A stretch of 64,000 nt of DNA, from NCBI GenBank assembly GCA_017695065.1, contig JADILZ010000014.1, forward strand, positions 1 to 64,000. Reading direction: 5' to 3'. This document shows positions 15,538-23,241 of the stretch, in pieces. The translations under genes and the position numbers were made by a program. The notes below the pieces were generated by a model that saw nothing but the letters and a program-made list of their open reading frames with translations, ran no database searches and was not told the origin of the DNA. Numbering within the stretch: the first letter of the stretch is position 1; the number at the start of each line of letters is the position of its first letter. The DNA is from Candidatus Cryptobacteroides excrementipullorum. GTDB taxonomy: Bacteria > Bacteroidota > Bacteroidia > Bacteroidales > UBA932.

Positions 15538-18061
15538 TGAAGATTATCTCATAGATGTCGGCCTGTCCCTTTGCCGTCACTTTCACGGCCCCGTCATTGA
15601 GTTCCACTTCAGAGAACGCCCCGTCAACAGTGGAAGAGCAGATTTCCGAGCCGTCTTCAGCATACTGCACGATTTCCAGAGTGCAGTTGTCATCTCCTGT
15701 GAGGACAGTCAGGGACGCGGTTCCTGCCGGTATTCCGGCGGTAAGGCTGCCGTTGCACCTGTAGAATGACTGTATGTTCTTGTCGAATGCCTTGACCGCC
15801 GCCTGGAGATCAGATGCCTCGAGCTGGAAGCCGAGGTCCTCCGCCTTGACAGGATTGACTTCGAAAGTGCGGACTGACGCCCAGTTCTGTTTCTTGGAGT
15901 CGAGTCTCTGAAGCCTTACGAACCTTGCTTGTACAGGGTCTCCGCACCATCTGATGACATACTGCTTCTGCATGTCGTCCAGAAGTGTTTTCCATGTCTT
16001 GCCGTCTTCCGAGTACTGGAGGGCCGCATGGTCGAAATAGTCCACATCATCCACGGAATTGCGGCCCTGGAGTATGAAAATTTCCTTTACCGGGATGACA
16101 CTCCCGAGGTCAACTCCTATCCAGGATCCCTTGCTCTGTGCTACACCGGATGTGTAGTATGTGGTGGAGTCATTGTCGAACATGAGTTTAGTCTGGGTGG
16201 AGAATGAGTTGTTGAAAGACCCCATCCCGTGCATGACTGACGATCTTTCCCCAGAGAGACTCTCAAAGAACATCACTCCGAGGTCGTCCATTGCATTTTC
16301 GTAGAAAGGCTGCAGTTTCAGTGTGCCGCACTTGTGGGCGTTGTAGCTGTCAAGCTCTTCCTGTGTCATGAGATTTTCCGTATAGGCAGGCCAGAATGCG
16401 GCGTAGTCCCCGTCTTCCAGTACTTTCACCAGTTCCAGGGCTTTCTCACCACGTACCCCGAGTTTCCCGAATTCGGTAAGCCAAGGCCTGAGCTCGTCCA
16501 GAAGAAGTCCGTTGGCGCATCCTTCTTCCATCTCTCCGGGCACTTCCCTGATCTTTCTGAATTCCGCCATTAGAGCGTCATACTGCTCTTCCGTGTAGTT
16601 GTCCACAAGGAAGGTCTCCGTTTCCCATGATTCACTCCTGCGGTATCCTGTCTCAGTGTCGCAGGAATGGATGGCGAATGTCCTGTATGCATCAGTCGCA
16701 TCAGGCACGAGCTCGGCCAGGCCTCGCTCCCAGTTGTCCAGCGGATTGTAACCGGCAATGTTCCATGAGTAGTCAGCCACCCCGTACAGTGCGATCTTGG
16801 ACGCCTCGCCATGTTCCATCGGGTTGCTTACTATCCCGCAGAGGTCATCCCCGGTGAGACTCTTGTCGAGCCCGTATGCCGGCCCCTGCATTATAATATG
16901 GCGAGCATAGTCTGTCACAGGGAAGTTCCACCAGTAGAAGGCCGGTCTTTTGATTCTCGTGTTCACCCATTCCATGGTCTCTTCTGTCAGGTCGCTGCAT
17001 ACGTAATCGCCTGTCCAGAATACTTCTATGCTCGGGTCGAGTATCTTCCCGTAGATGCTGAGGTTCCCGTTTGGCCCCGGATTGGCCCATAGCCTCGAGT
17101 AATCCGTAGGACAGACAATCAGAGGTCTGACGTCGCCTTTGACCTTGACGAATTCGCTGTTCAGCCTGTTCAGGAGTTCCGCCTGCCTGGTAGGGTTGGT
17201 GCCCTCTCCGGAAATGTCGTCGAAGAAGATGGCGAACGAGCGCACCCCGAGGTCATACATGAGGTTGAACTTGTTCAGGAGGTTACCGTAATCCTCTTCA
17301 TTCCATTTGATGTCCTGGCCCGGATGGATGGCCCATACGAAATCCACCCTGTTACGTTCGCATGCCTTCACCAGTTCCCCGATGTTCCTGGCTTCGTCTT
17401 CAGGATAAGGGAGCCTCCAGTTGGGACAGCTGTGGTACGGGTCGTCTTTGGGCCCGTAAAGGTATGTGTTCATTTTGTTCTGGCCGTAGAAGTCGATGAG
17501 TGAGATTCTTACCTCATGCGACCATGGTGTGCCGTAGAATCCTTCCACCACTCCTCTGTATTTGAGGTCCGGCCAGTCGTTTATCTCCATATAGGGCAGT
17601 TTCCCGCTTTCGAGCACTTGCCTCAGGGTCTGGAGGCCGTAGAAAGCCCCTCTTTCATCAAACCCTGTTATCTTCACTCCTTTGTCAGATACGCTGAGGC
17701 TGTAGGCACCTTCCGCAGACCTGACACCGGCCTTGGCCGCTGCCTTTTCTCCGAAGTCTATGGTAAGCGGAATCCCTTTCTTGTCAGTCTTCAGGAAACC
17801 GAGGTCGTTCGAGAACGCACCTTTCCTGTCTTTTACGCTGAAGCCGGAAGAAAGGTCGTGAGATTTTTCCCCGTTGAGATTCATTGTGTGCGGTACTGGG
17901 TTTATTACCAGTCCTTTGTGGTCAATCTTGTGTCCGGGGACCTTTGCGATGGTCTGAGACTCGAGTCTCTGGGATGACAGGTCGAAATCCGTGTCCTGGG
18001 CAGACAGGCACAAGCCTGAAGCCATCAGTGCCGTCGCGGCGAAAAATATTTTCTTGTCCAT
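15530..18061 (-). CDS. Secreted GH84 beta-N-acetylhexosaminidase with C-terminal carbohydrate-binding domain
   Basis: An 843-residue exo-acting hexosaminidase of the GH84 (NagJ/O-GlcNAcase-like) family using substrate-assisted catalysis. A signal peptide (MDKKIFFAATALMASGLCLSA) precedes a GH20b-like N-terminal domain. The catalytic barrel starts at YRGVVEGFYGTPWS (about 168-181), and the paired catalytic aspartates are Asp281-Asp282 in FFDDISGEG. A helical region follows, then an F5/8 type C (CBM32-like) domain around SWIGVDLGS. The start at 18061 replaces a longer frame to 18250, because the signal peptide and promoter fit only the shorter form. It is translationally coupled to the sulfatase; likely substrates are O-glycans or glycosaminoglycans. 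Confidence 0.93.
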   Translation of the reverse strand: MDKKIFFAATALMASGLCLSAQDTDFDLSSQRLESQTIAKVPGHKIDHKGLVINPVPHTMNLNGEKSHDLSSGFSVKDRKGAFSNDLGFLKTDKKGIPLTIDFGEKAAAKAGVRSAEGAYSLSVSDKGVKITGFDERGAFYGLQTLRQVLESGKLPYMEINDWPDLKYRGVVEGFYGTPWSHEVRISLIDFYGQNKMNTYLYGPKDDPYHSCPNWRLPYPEDEARNIGELVKACERNRVDFVWAIHPGQDIKWNEEDYGNLLNKFNLMYDLGVRSFAIFFDDISGEGTNPTRQAELLNRLNSEFVKVKGDVRPLIVCPTDYSRLWANPGPNGNLSIYGKILDPSIEVFWTGDYVCSDLTEETMEWVNTRIKRPAFYWWNFPVTDYARHIIMQGPAYGLDKSLTGDDLCGIVSNPMEHGEASKIALYGVADYSWNIAGYNPLDNWERGLAELVPDATDAYRTFAIHSCDTETGYRRSESWETETFLVDNYTEEQYDALMAEFRKIREVPGEMEEGCANGLLLDELRPWLTEFGKLGVRGEKALELVKVLEDGDYAAFWPAYTENLMTQEELDSYNAHKCGTLKLQPFYENAMDDLGVMFFESLSGERSSVMHGMGSFNNSFSTQTKLMFDNDSTTYYTSGVAQSKGSWIGVDLGSVIPVKEIFILQGRNSVDDVDYFDHAALQYSEDGKTWKTLLDDMQKQYVIRWCGDPVQARFVRLQRLDSKKQNWASVRTFEVNPVKAEDLGFQLEASDLQAAVKAFDKNIQSFYRCNGSLTAGIPAGTASLTVLTGDDNCTLEIVQYAEDGSEICSSTVDGAFSEVELNDGAVKVTAKGQADIYEIIFND

Positions 18062-18092
18062 TAAAAAGTGATTTGTGGTTATTGTTATCTTG

Positions 18093-18100
18093 CAAATGTA
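18093..18100 (-). promoter_or_regulatory. -7 box of the GH84-sulfatase operon
   Basis: The minus-strand octamer TACATTTG is an exact match to TANNTTTG, 31 bases ahead of the ATG at 18061. No SusCD-type or two-component regulator gene is adjacent, so control of this pair is unclear. Confidence 0.65.
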
Positions 18101-18238
18101 ATCAAAATACCCGGTCCGGAAAAAAGAAAATACCCAAATTGACACCGGTAATGCAGACATGCTTCCAGCCATGTCATGAGTTCCCTGAAAAAACGGAAAA
18201 TTGTGCCTTCCGGATGAACAACCTTTGTCAAAAAGTCC

Positions 18239-18246
18239 TAAATTTG
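18239..18246 (+). promoter_or_regulatory. -7 box of the aquaporin gene
   Basis: TAAATTTG matches the -7 consensus exactly, 28 bases before the ATG at 18275. A well-spaced -33 TTTG is not evident. Confidence 0.6.
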
Positions 18247-18274
18247 ACAATATTGTGTTTAAAACCTTATTGTT

Positions 18275-18961
18275 ATGAAAAAGTATCTTGCTGAGATGGT
18301 AGGAACAATGGTCCTGGTTCTCATGGGCTGCGGCAGTGCAGTGTTTGCCGGCAGTGTCGCCGGTACGGTAGGAGCGGGTGTAGGCACACTCGGAGTGGCG
18401 CTTGCTTTCGGGCTTGCCGTTGTCGCCATGGCTTATACAATCGGGGGCATTTCAGGATGCCATATCAACCCGGCCATCACACTCGGGGTCTATCTGAGCG
18501 GGAGGATGAGCGGGAAGGATGCCGGAATGTACATGATTTTCCAGGTTATAGGTGCCGTTATCGGTTCTGCGGTCCTTTTCGCACTTGTTTCTTCCGGGGC
18601 ACATGACGGCCCTACTGCCACAGGCTCCAACTCTTTCAAGGAGGGCATGGGACTCCAGGCGTTTATCGCCGAGGCGGTTTTCACATTCATTTTCGTGCTG
18701 ATTGTCCTCGGAACTACGGATTCCAGAAAGGGAGCCGGGAACTTCGCCGGGCTTGCCATCGGGCTCTCCCTCGTCCTTATCCATATCGTATGTATCCCTA
18801 TCACAGGGACTTCTGTCAATCCGGCCAGGAGTATTGGTCCTGCTCTCTTTGACGGAGGGGTGGCTCTCAGGCAGCTCTGGTTGTTCATTGTGGCTCCGTT
18901 TGTCGGTGCGGCTCTCAGTGCAGGAGTCTGGAAACTCCTTTCTTCTGAAGAAAGGAAATAG
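18275..18961 (+). CDS. aqpZ: Aquaporin Z-type water channel
   Basis: A major intrinsic protein family channel (228 aa) with six hydrophobic helices and the two half-helix motifs: HINPAIT (Asn65-Pro66-Ala67) and SVNPARS (Asn182-Pro183-Ala184-Arg185). His170 and Arg185 fit the narrow selectivity filter of water-specific AqpZ rather than the wider filter of glycerol facilitators. It allows passive water flow across the inner membrane. It is a single-gene unit with its own promoter and an inverted-repeat terminator downstream, divergent from the GH84 operon. Confidence 0.93.
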   Translation: MKKYLAEMVGTMVLVLMGCGSAVFAGSVAGTVGAGVGTLGVALAFGLAVVAMAYTIGGISGCHINPAITLGVYLSGRMSGKDAGMYMIFQVIGAVIGSAVLFALVSSGAHDGPTATGSNSFKEGMGLQAFIAEAVFTFIFVLIVLGTTDSRKGAGNFAGLAIGLSLVLIHIVCIPITGTSVNPARSIGPALFDGGVALRQLWLFIVAPFVGAALSAGVWKLLSSEERK

Positions 18962-18978
18962 CGGTGCAGTTTTATGAG

Positions 18979-19039
18979 TGTGGCCCAAAAGGGGATTTTC
19001 GAGACAGGCGTAACGCAGAAAGTCCCATTTTGAGCCACA
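18979..19039. terminator. Bidirectional terminator-like inverted repeat between aqpZ and the M28 gene
   Basis: A 17-base arm (18979-18995) pairs with 19023-19039 with two mismatches around a 27-base loop, between two convergent genes. The arms resemble those of the hairpin after rpoD (56317-56373) in both sequence and order, suggesting a repeated terminator family. Confidence 0.55.
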
Positions 19040-19052
19040 TTCTTTCATTGTC

Positions 19053-20072
19053 TTATTCCTGGAGCATTTTTTCCAGCCAGTGGAAAATGAGGATTATACG
19101 CTTTCGGAGCACCTCCATGTCGAGAGTCTCCGGGGTGTCATAGGTCTTGTTGTTGTTCATGGTGATACCTGATGTGAATAGCACCGCCGGAATTCCGTTC
19201 TCGATGAATGCCCTCTGGTCGGAAAGAGAGTAGAACACCTTCGTGAAATCCTTGCTGCCGTAGTACGTGTGCGAAATCTCCAGCCCGGTGCCGTAGAATG
19301 TGTTGCACTTGTCTATCTTGTCCCTGTCTTCTTTCTTCAGCCTGTCATTGCCGAGCATTATGATGAAATCTTTTCTCCCTGAGGCAAGTGGGGAGAGCGA
19401 ACTGCCTATCTGGTCGATGTTCACCATCAGGGAGACCTTGTCTCTGGTGACAGGCTCTCCCGTTACGGGGTCCTTCAGGTCCCCGGCTTCGATCATACGC
19501 CACAGCGAGTAGGAGCCTGACAGGTTCATGCAATGGCCGTCGAAAGCCGCGAAGATGATGTTCTTCCCATACACTTTACCGAGTGTTTTCATGGAGGCGA
19601 ACATGTCTGCAAGGGTGGTCAGGGACACTGTGCCCGAAGCGTTGCTGTCCGCCCCTGGGTACATGTTCCCGTTTATCATTCCAAGGTGGTCGTAATATGC
19701 ACCTATTATAATATAGGAGTCGCTCGGGGTTTTCCTGGATCCCGGAATCATCCCCAGGATGTTGTGCCCGACAATCCCTCCTCCTGGGTATATGTGTTTG
19801 GCGTAACTTCCTCCGAACTCCAGAAGACCGGCGGATCTGAAATTGCGTATCAGCCAGAAGGCGGCCTCGTTACCTCCGGCTGTCCCTGTCCCTCTCCCTC
19901 CGCACAGGCTGTCTGACAGGAATTCTATCTGCCTGGAGAGTTTCTCTGTCCACACCATGTTGTCTGCGGCACTGTCGTTCGAGATCCAGGTATTCTGGGC
20001 TGAGACGGCAGAAGGGGTGGACAGCAGTGCGGCTGTTACGGCATATATGGTAATGAAGAAATTTTTTTTCAT
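19053..20072 (-). CDS. M28-like secreted protein with a degenerate zinc site
   Basis: A 339-residue protein with a signal peptide (MKKNFFITIYAVTAALL, ending VSAQ). It has the M28 aminopeptidase fold: GTAGGNEAA, GAYYDHLG, GADSNASG and NIDQIG. Several expected metal or catalytic residues differ. The usual HYD is YYD, the usual paired glutamates lie where AFDGH is seen, and the last histidine (normally YHTP) is replaced by TYDTP. It may be an inactive or altered peptidase. The long in-frame extension to 20384 runs through a tandem DNA repeat and is rejected. It is divergent from the TPR gene. Confidence 0.75.
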   Translation of the reverse strand: MKKNFFITIYAVTAALLSTPSAVSAQNTWISNDSAADNMVWTEKLSRQIEFLSDSLCGGRGTGTAGGNEAAFWLIRNFRSAGLLEFGGSYAKHIYPGGGIVGHNILGMIPGSRKTPSDSYIIIGAYYDHLGMINGNMYPGADSNASGTVSLTTLADMFASMKTLGKVYGKNIIFAAFDGHCMNLSGSYSLWRMIEAGDLKDPVTGEPVTRDKVSLMVNIDQIGSSLSPLASGRKDFIIMLGNDRLKKEDRDKIDKCNTFYGTGLEISHTYYGSKDFTKVFYSLSDQRAFIENGIPAVLFTSGITMNNNKTYDTPETLDMEVLRKRIILIFHWLEKMLQE

Positions 20073-20098
20073 TTTTTCTTTCGGGCATGATAAATGCG

Positions 20099-20263
20099 TA
20101 TATTTGGCCTTGCGGCCATTTATACGGTTGCGCCTCGGCATAGCAAATAAAAATTTGCTATGCTCTCGGCTTCTGCGATATTTGGCCTTGCGGCCATTTA
20201 TACGGTTGCGCCTCGGCATAGCAAATAAAAATTTGCTCTGCTCTCGGCTTCTGCGTATATTTG
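20099..20263. repeat. Tandem 78-bp direct repeat carrying -7 boxes and hairpins
   Basis: Two 78-base copies (20101-20178 and 20179-20256) differ by about one base in the body and one at the junction. Each contains GGCC-TTGC-GGCC and a hairpin with an 11-bp arm GCATAGCAAAT around AAAA; copy 2 has one mismatch. TATATTTG starts the array at 20099 and recurs at its end at 20256; the middle junction reads GATATTTG. The array fills the divergent spacer between the M28-like and TPR genes. Confidence 0.85.
20256..20263 (+). promoter_or_regulatory. -7 box of the TPR gene
   Basis: TATATTTG, exact to TANNTTTG, lies at the end of the tandem repeat, 53 bases before the ATG at 20316. An upstream identical box at 20099-20106 opens the array. 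Confidence 0.55.
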
Positions 20264-20287
20264 TCGCTTGGTCCGGCTTCGGCGGGC

Positions 20288-20295
20288 CAAAATTA
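20288..20295 (-). promoter_or_regulatory. Candidate -7 box for the M28-like gene
   Basis: On the minus strand this reads TAATTTTG, an exact consensus match. A transcript from here would run leftwards through the whole tandem repeat, giving a leader of about 210 bases, and would overlap the start of the TPR transcript. Confidence 0.35.
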
Positions 20296-20315
20296 GGAAA
20301 AAATAACAAAAGACA

Positions 20316-22334
20316 ATGGGTATTTCGCGAAAATGTGTCCTTGTGCTCTTTCTGCTGCTTTCCCTGGCGGCAGACCGCCTTCATGCGCAGTATGACAAGG
20401 ATGTCTTTTTCTTCCGCGGACGCCAGGCCCTTGCCGAAGGCAAGTATGCCAGGGCGATAGAGAATTTCAATGTGCTGTCCCGTCTTGACACCACGGATTA
20501 CTGGACATTCTTTTTCCGTGGTATCGCCAAATATAACCTCGGAGACGTTCGCGGGGCCCAGAGCGACTTTGATGCTTCAGTCCGACTCAATCCAGTGTTC
20601 ACTTCCGGATACCATTACAGGGCTATTACCCTGAGCCGGGCCGGGAAATACAATGAAGCCCTTGACGATCTCCAGAAAGCCATCAACCTCCGTCCTGGTT
20701 ATATTGGACTGTATTTCAGCAGGGGAGTGACCTATTTCCTTTCCAGGCAGTTCGACAAGGCTGTAGGGGATTTCGACAAATATATACGTAAGGAACCCAA
20801 AGACCCGTCCGCATACCTTAACAGGGGAGCGAGCTACCTTTTCCTGAAGGACACCCTGAAGGCGATGGATGACTACAACAAGGCTATAAGGCTTGACCGT
20901 CTCGATCCGGAAGGATATATCCGGCGGGGCCGCCTTTATGCGGACAAGGGCGACTATGACAAGGCCATAGCCGACATGGACCAGGCCATAAGGCTGGATA
21001 CAACCAACACGTTCGCATATTTCAACCGCGCTATAATGCTTTATGACCGGAAGGACTACATGGGAGCCATGAGAGACCTGAACAGAGTCCTGAAGGATGA
21101 GCCTGGCAATGCCCTTACCCTGTATAACAGGGGACTGATAAATGCACAGGTCGGGGCTTACGAGGATGCCCTTTCGGATATGGACAGGGTCTTGAACATC
21201 AACCCGGAGAATGTGCTTGCATATTTCAACAGGGCTTCCATATTCATTGAGATGGGCCGTTACCAGGACGCTCTCGAGGACTATGACAAGGCAATAGAGC
21301 TGTATCCTGACTTCGCAAAGGCATATATGAACCGTTCTTATGTGAAGAACCTGCTCGGCGAGTACAAGTCCTCAAAGGAGGATTACGAGACGGCCCAGCA
21401 GAAGGTCCGCGAATACAGGGCTGCAAGTGAAAAGAATGCCGGTTCGTTTGCCGACACCACCAGGAAGTACAGCTCTCTCATAGCTCTCGATGCCGATTTC
21501 GCCAAAAAGGACTTCAACGACGAGCTCCTCCAGCACCGTGATATAGACATCAAGCTCAGGCCTCTGTACCGTTTCACACTTGCGGATGCACGGGAGGATA
21601 CCAGGTATGCGCTGGTGCGCAGGTATGAGAACCCTCTCATTGACAAGTTCATAGCTGAGGCGCCTGTGCCTGTTGCCATAACCAATTCGGATACTGTGTT
21701 TACAGGGAAAATCCCGGATGACGTCATAGAGAAGGCTTTGTACGGTACTCCGGATGAGGGCACGGCCAGGAACAGTTTCCTTAAGGCTCTATACGAGACT
21801 GTGAACAGGCAGTACAATTCTGCCCTTCTGTATTATGACGAAGCGGTTGATGCTGATTCCCCGGACAATATCTCGGCTTTGTACCGTGCTTTCTATTATA
21901 TGAACCGCGGGGTCCTCAGGGCTGAGATGATAGATTTCATATCCTCTATCGAGAGCAATGTACAGGTCCTTACCATGGACGACTCGGGAACGACGAGGGC
22001 CCGCGTGAAGGACCAGGTGAGCCAGATATATGACTATTCCACTGCCATATCTGACATGAAGAAAGCCGCCGAGACAGTAGGAGACATCCCTTATATCCAT
22101 TTCAATCTGGGGAATCTTTACTGTCTCACTTCAGAACATATCTCCTCCATAGACAGCTATACGGAGGCCATACGTCTGTTCCCATACATGGGAGATGCGT
22201 ATTACAACAGGGGCCTTGTCCTCATCTATCTGAAGGATAAGGAGAAAGGATGCATAGACCTGTCCCGCGCCGGAGAACTCGGTGTGCCGGAGGCCTACAG
22301 TGTGATCAAGAAGTACTGTGAAGAGGAGGAGTAG
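20316..22334 (+). CDS. Secreted tetratricopeptide repeat protein
   Basis: A 672-residue protein with an N-terminal signal peptide (MGISRKCVLVLFLLLSLAAD, ending HAQ). At least ten TPR units of about 34 residues fill residues 30-360 (recurring YFNRA, YxNRG and DYDKAI signatures), and further units lie at the C-terminus (IHFNLGNLYC, AYYNRGLVLIYL). The middle third, about 370-540, lacks clear repeats. TPR arrays act as protein-protein scaffolds; the partner is unknown. The next gene, a YycJ-like hydrolase, starts 6 bases after the stop, so the two form an operon. Confidence 0.85.
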   Translation: MGISRKCVLVLFLLLSLAADRLHAQYDKDVFFFRGRQALAEGKYARAIENFNVLSRLDTTDYWTFFFRGIAKYNLGDVRGAQSDFDASVRLNPVFTSGYHYRAITLSRAGKYNEALDDLQKAINLRPGYIGLYFSRGVTYFLSRQFDKAVGDFDKYIRKEPKDPSAYLNRGASYLFLKDTLKAMDDYNKAIRLDRLDPEGYIRRGRLYADKGDYDKAIADMDQAIRLDTTNTFAYFNRAIMLYDRKDYMGAMRDLNRVLKDEPGNALTLYNRGLINAQVGAYEDALSDMDRVLNINPENVLAYFNRASIFIEMGRYQDALEDYDKAIELYPDFAKAYMNRSYVKNLLGEYKSSKEDYETAQQKVREYRAASEKNAGSFADTTRKYSSLIALDADFAKKDFNDELLQHRDIDIKLRPLYRFTLADAREDTRYALVRRYENPLIDKFIAEAPVPVAITNSDTVFTGKIPDDVIEKALYGTPDEGTARNSFLKALYETVNRQYNSALLYYDEAVDADSPDNISALYRAFYYMNRGVLRAEMIDFISSIESNVQVLTMDDSGTTRARVKDQVSQIYDYSTAISDMKKAAETVGDIPYIHFNLGNLYCLTSEHISSIDSYTEAIRLFPYMGDAYYNRGLVLIYLKDKEKGCIDLSRAGELGVPEAYSVIKKYCEEEE

Positions 22335-22340
22335 CGGGAG

Positions 22341-23135
22341 ATGGTCAGGTTCATGAGTTTTTCCAGCGGCAGCTGCGGGAACTGCTATTACTTCGGGGAC
22401 GGAAAGAACGGTGTCGTGATTGATGCCGGTGTCAGCCTGAGACGCTTCAAGAAGGCGCTTGAGGAAAACGGGCTTTCTTTCGACTCTTTCGGAGCGGTTC
22501 TGGTCACCCACGACCATCTGGACCATATCAGGCATCTCGGTTCATTCTGCAAGAAGCTTTGCAAGCCCGTATATGCGACTTCCGAGCTGCACAGCGCCCT
22601 TGCAAGGCATACATTCACATCCGCACACATAGCCTCGTGCAGGCAGGTGCTTCCCGCTTCTGGAGGCAAGACTCTGTGCGGTATGGAGGTCAGGCATTTT
22701 GTCGTCCCGCATGATGCCACACAGACTGTCGGCTATGCGATTGATTATGACGGGTACAGGTTTGTAATCATGACGGATCTGGGACGTATGACCGATGAGG
22801 CTGTGTCCTACGCTTCCCGGGCTGATACGGTCGTCCTTGAGTCCAACTACGATATGGACATGCTGATGTCCGGTCCATATACTTATGACCTGAAGATGCG
22901 CATTGTACAGGGAAACGGCCATCTGAGCAATGATGAATGCGCGTCTGCCATAAAGCGCTTCTGGCATCCCGGCCTCAAGAATATCTTCCTCTGCCATCTC
23001 AGTGAGAACAACAACACTCCTGACCTTGCTTACAGGTGTTCTTCCGGTGCCCTTGCTGAAATCGGCGTGAAAAAAGGCGAGGTTTCTCTCCGTTGCCTGC
23101 CGAGGACTTATCCGTCTGCCCTTTTCACATTGTAA
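22341..23135 (+). CDS. MBL-fold metallo-hydrolase, YycJ/WalJ-like
   Basis: A 264-residue beta-lactamase-fold hydrolase with the di-metal motif THDHLDH (His57, His59, Asp61, His62), further conserved histidines (VPHDATQTVGY) and GHLSN near the C-terminus. It opens with FSSGSCGNCYY, characteristic of the YycJ group, for which exonuclease activity has been described in Gram-positive bacteria. A later ATG (MSFSSGSCGN) is an alternative start. It is cytoplasmic and co-transcribed with the TPR gene. It ends before a strong bidirectional terminator. Confidence 0.82.
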   Translation: MVRFMSFSSGSCGNCYYFGDGKNGVVIDAGVSLRRFKKALEENGLSFDSFGAVLVTHDHLDHIRHLGSFCKKLCKPVYATSELHSALARHTFTSAHIASCRQVLPASGGKTLCGMEVRHFVVPHDATQTVGYAIDYDGYRFVIMTDLGRMTDEAVSYASRADTVVLESNYDMDMLMSGPYTYDLKMRIVQGNGHLSNDECASAIKRFWHPGLKNIFLCHLSENNNTPDLAYRCSSGALAEIGVKKGEVSLRCLPRTYPSALFTL

Positions 23136-23169
23136 CGGATTATGCCGCGTCCTGACATGTTCGAATAAA

Positions 23170-23210
23170 AAGAGGGCGGGTCTGACTTTTGAAGTGACCC
23201 GCCCTCTTTT
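23170..23210. terminator. Bidirectional intrinsic terminator
   Basis: A perfect 14-bp GC-rich stem (23170-23183 with 23197-23210) with A-run and T-run flanks lies between convergent genes. The loop and stem are nearly the same sequence as the hairpin after tRNA-Ala at 62821-62856. Confidence 0.9.
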
Positions 23211-23241
23211 GTGCACTCAGGGATAATCCGGAGCATATATT

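Noticed and set aside
18062..18250. N-terminal extension of the GH84 protein by 63 codons
   Set aside because: The extension runs through the promoter box at 18093-18100 and places a good signal peptide inside the protein.
20099..20263. CRISPR-like array
   Set aside because: Only two directly adjoining long units with no unique spacers and no cas genes; it is a tandem duplication.
20073..20384. N-terminal extension of the M28-like protein by 104 codons, with an internal repeated peptide
   Set aside because: The peptide repeat is just translation of the tandem DNA repeat, and the signal peptide begins at 20072.
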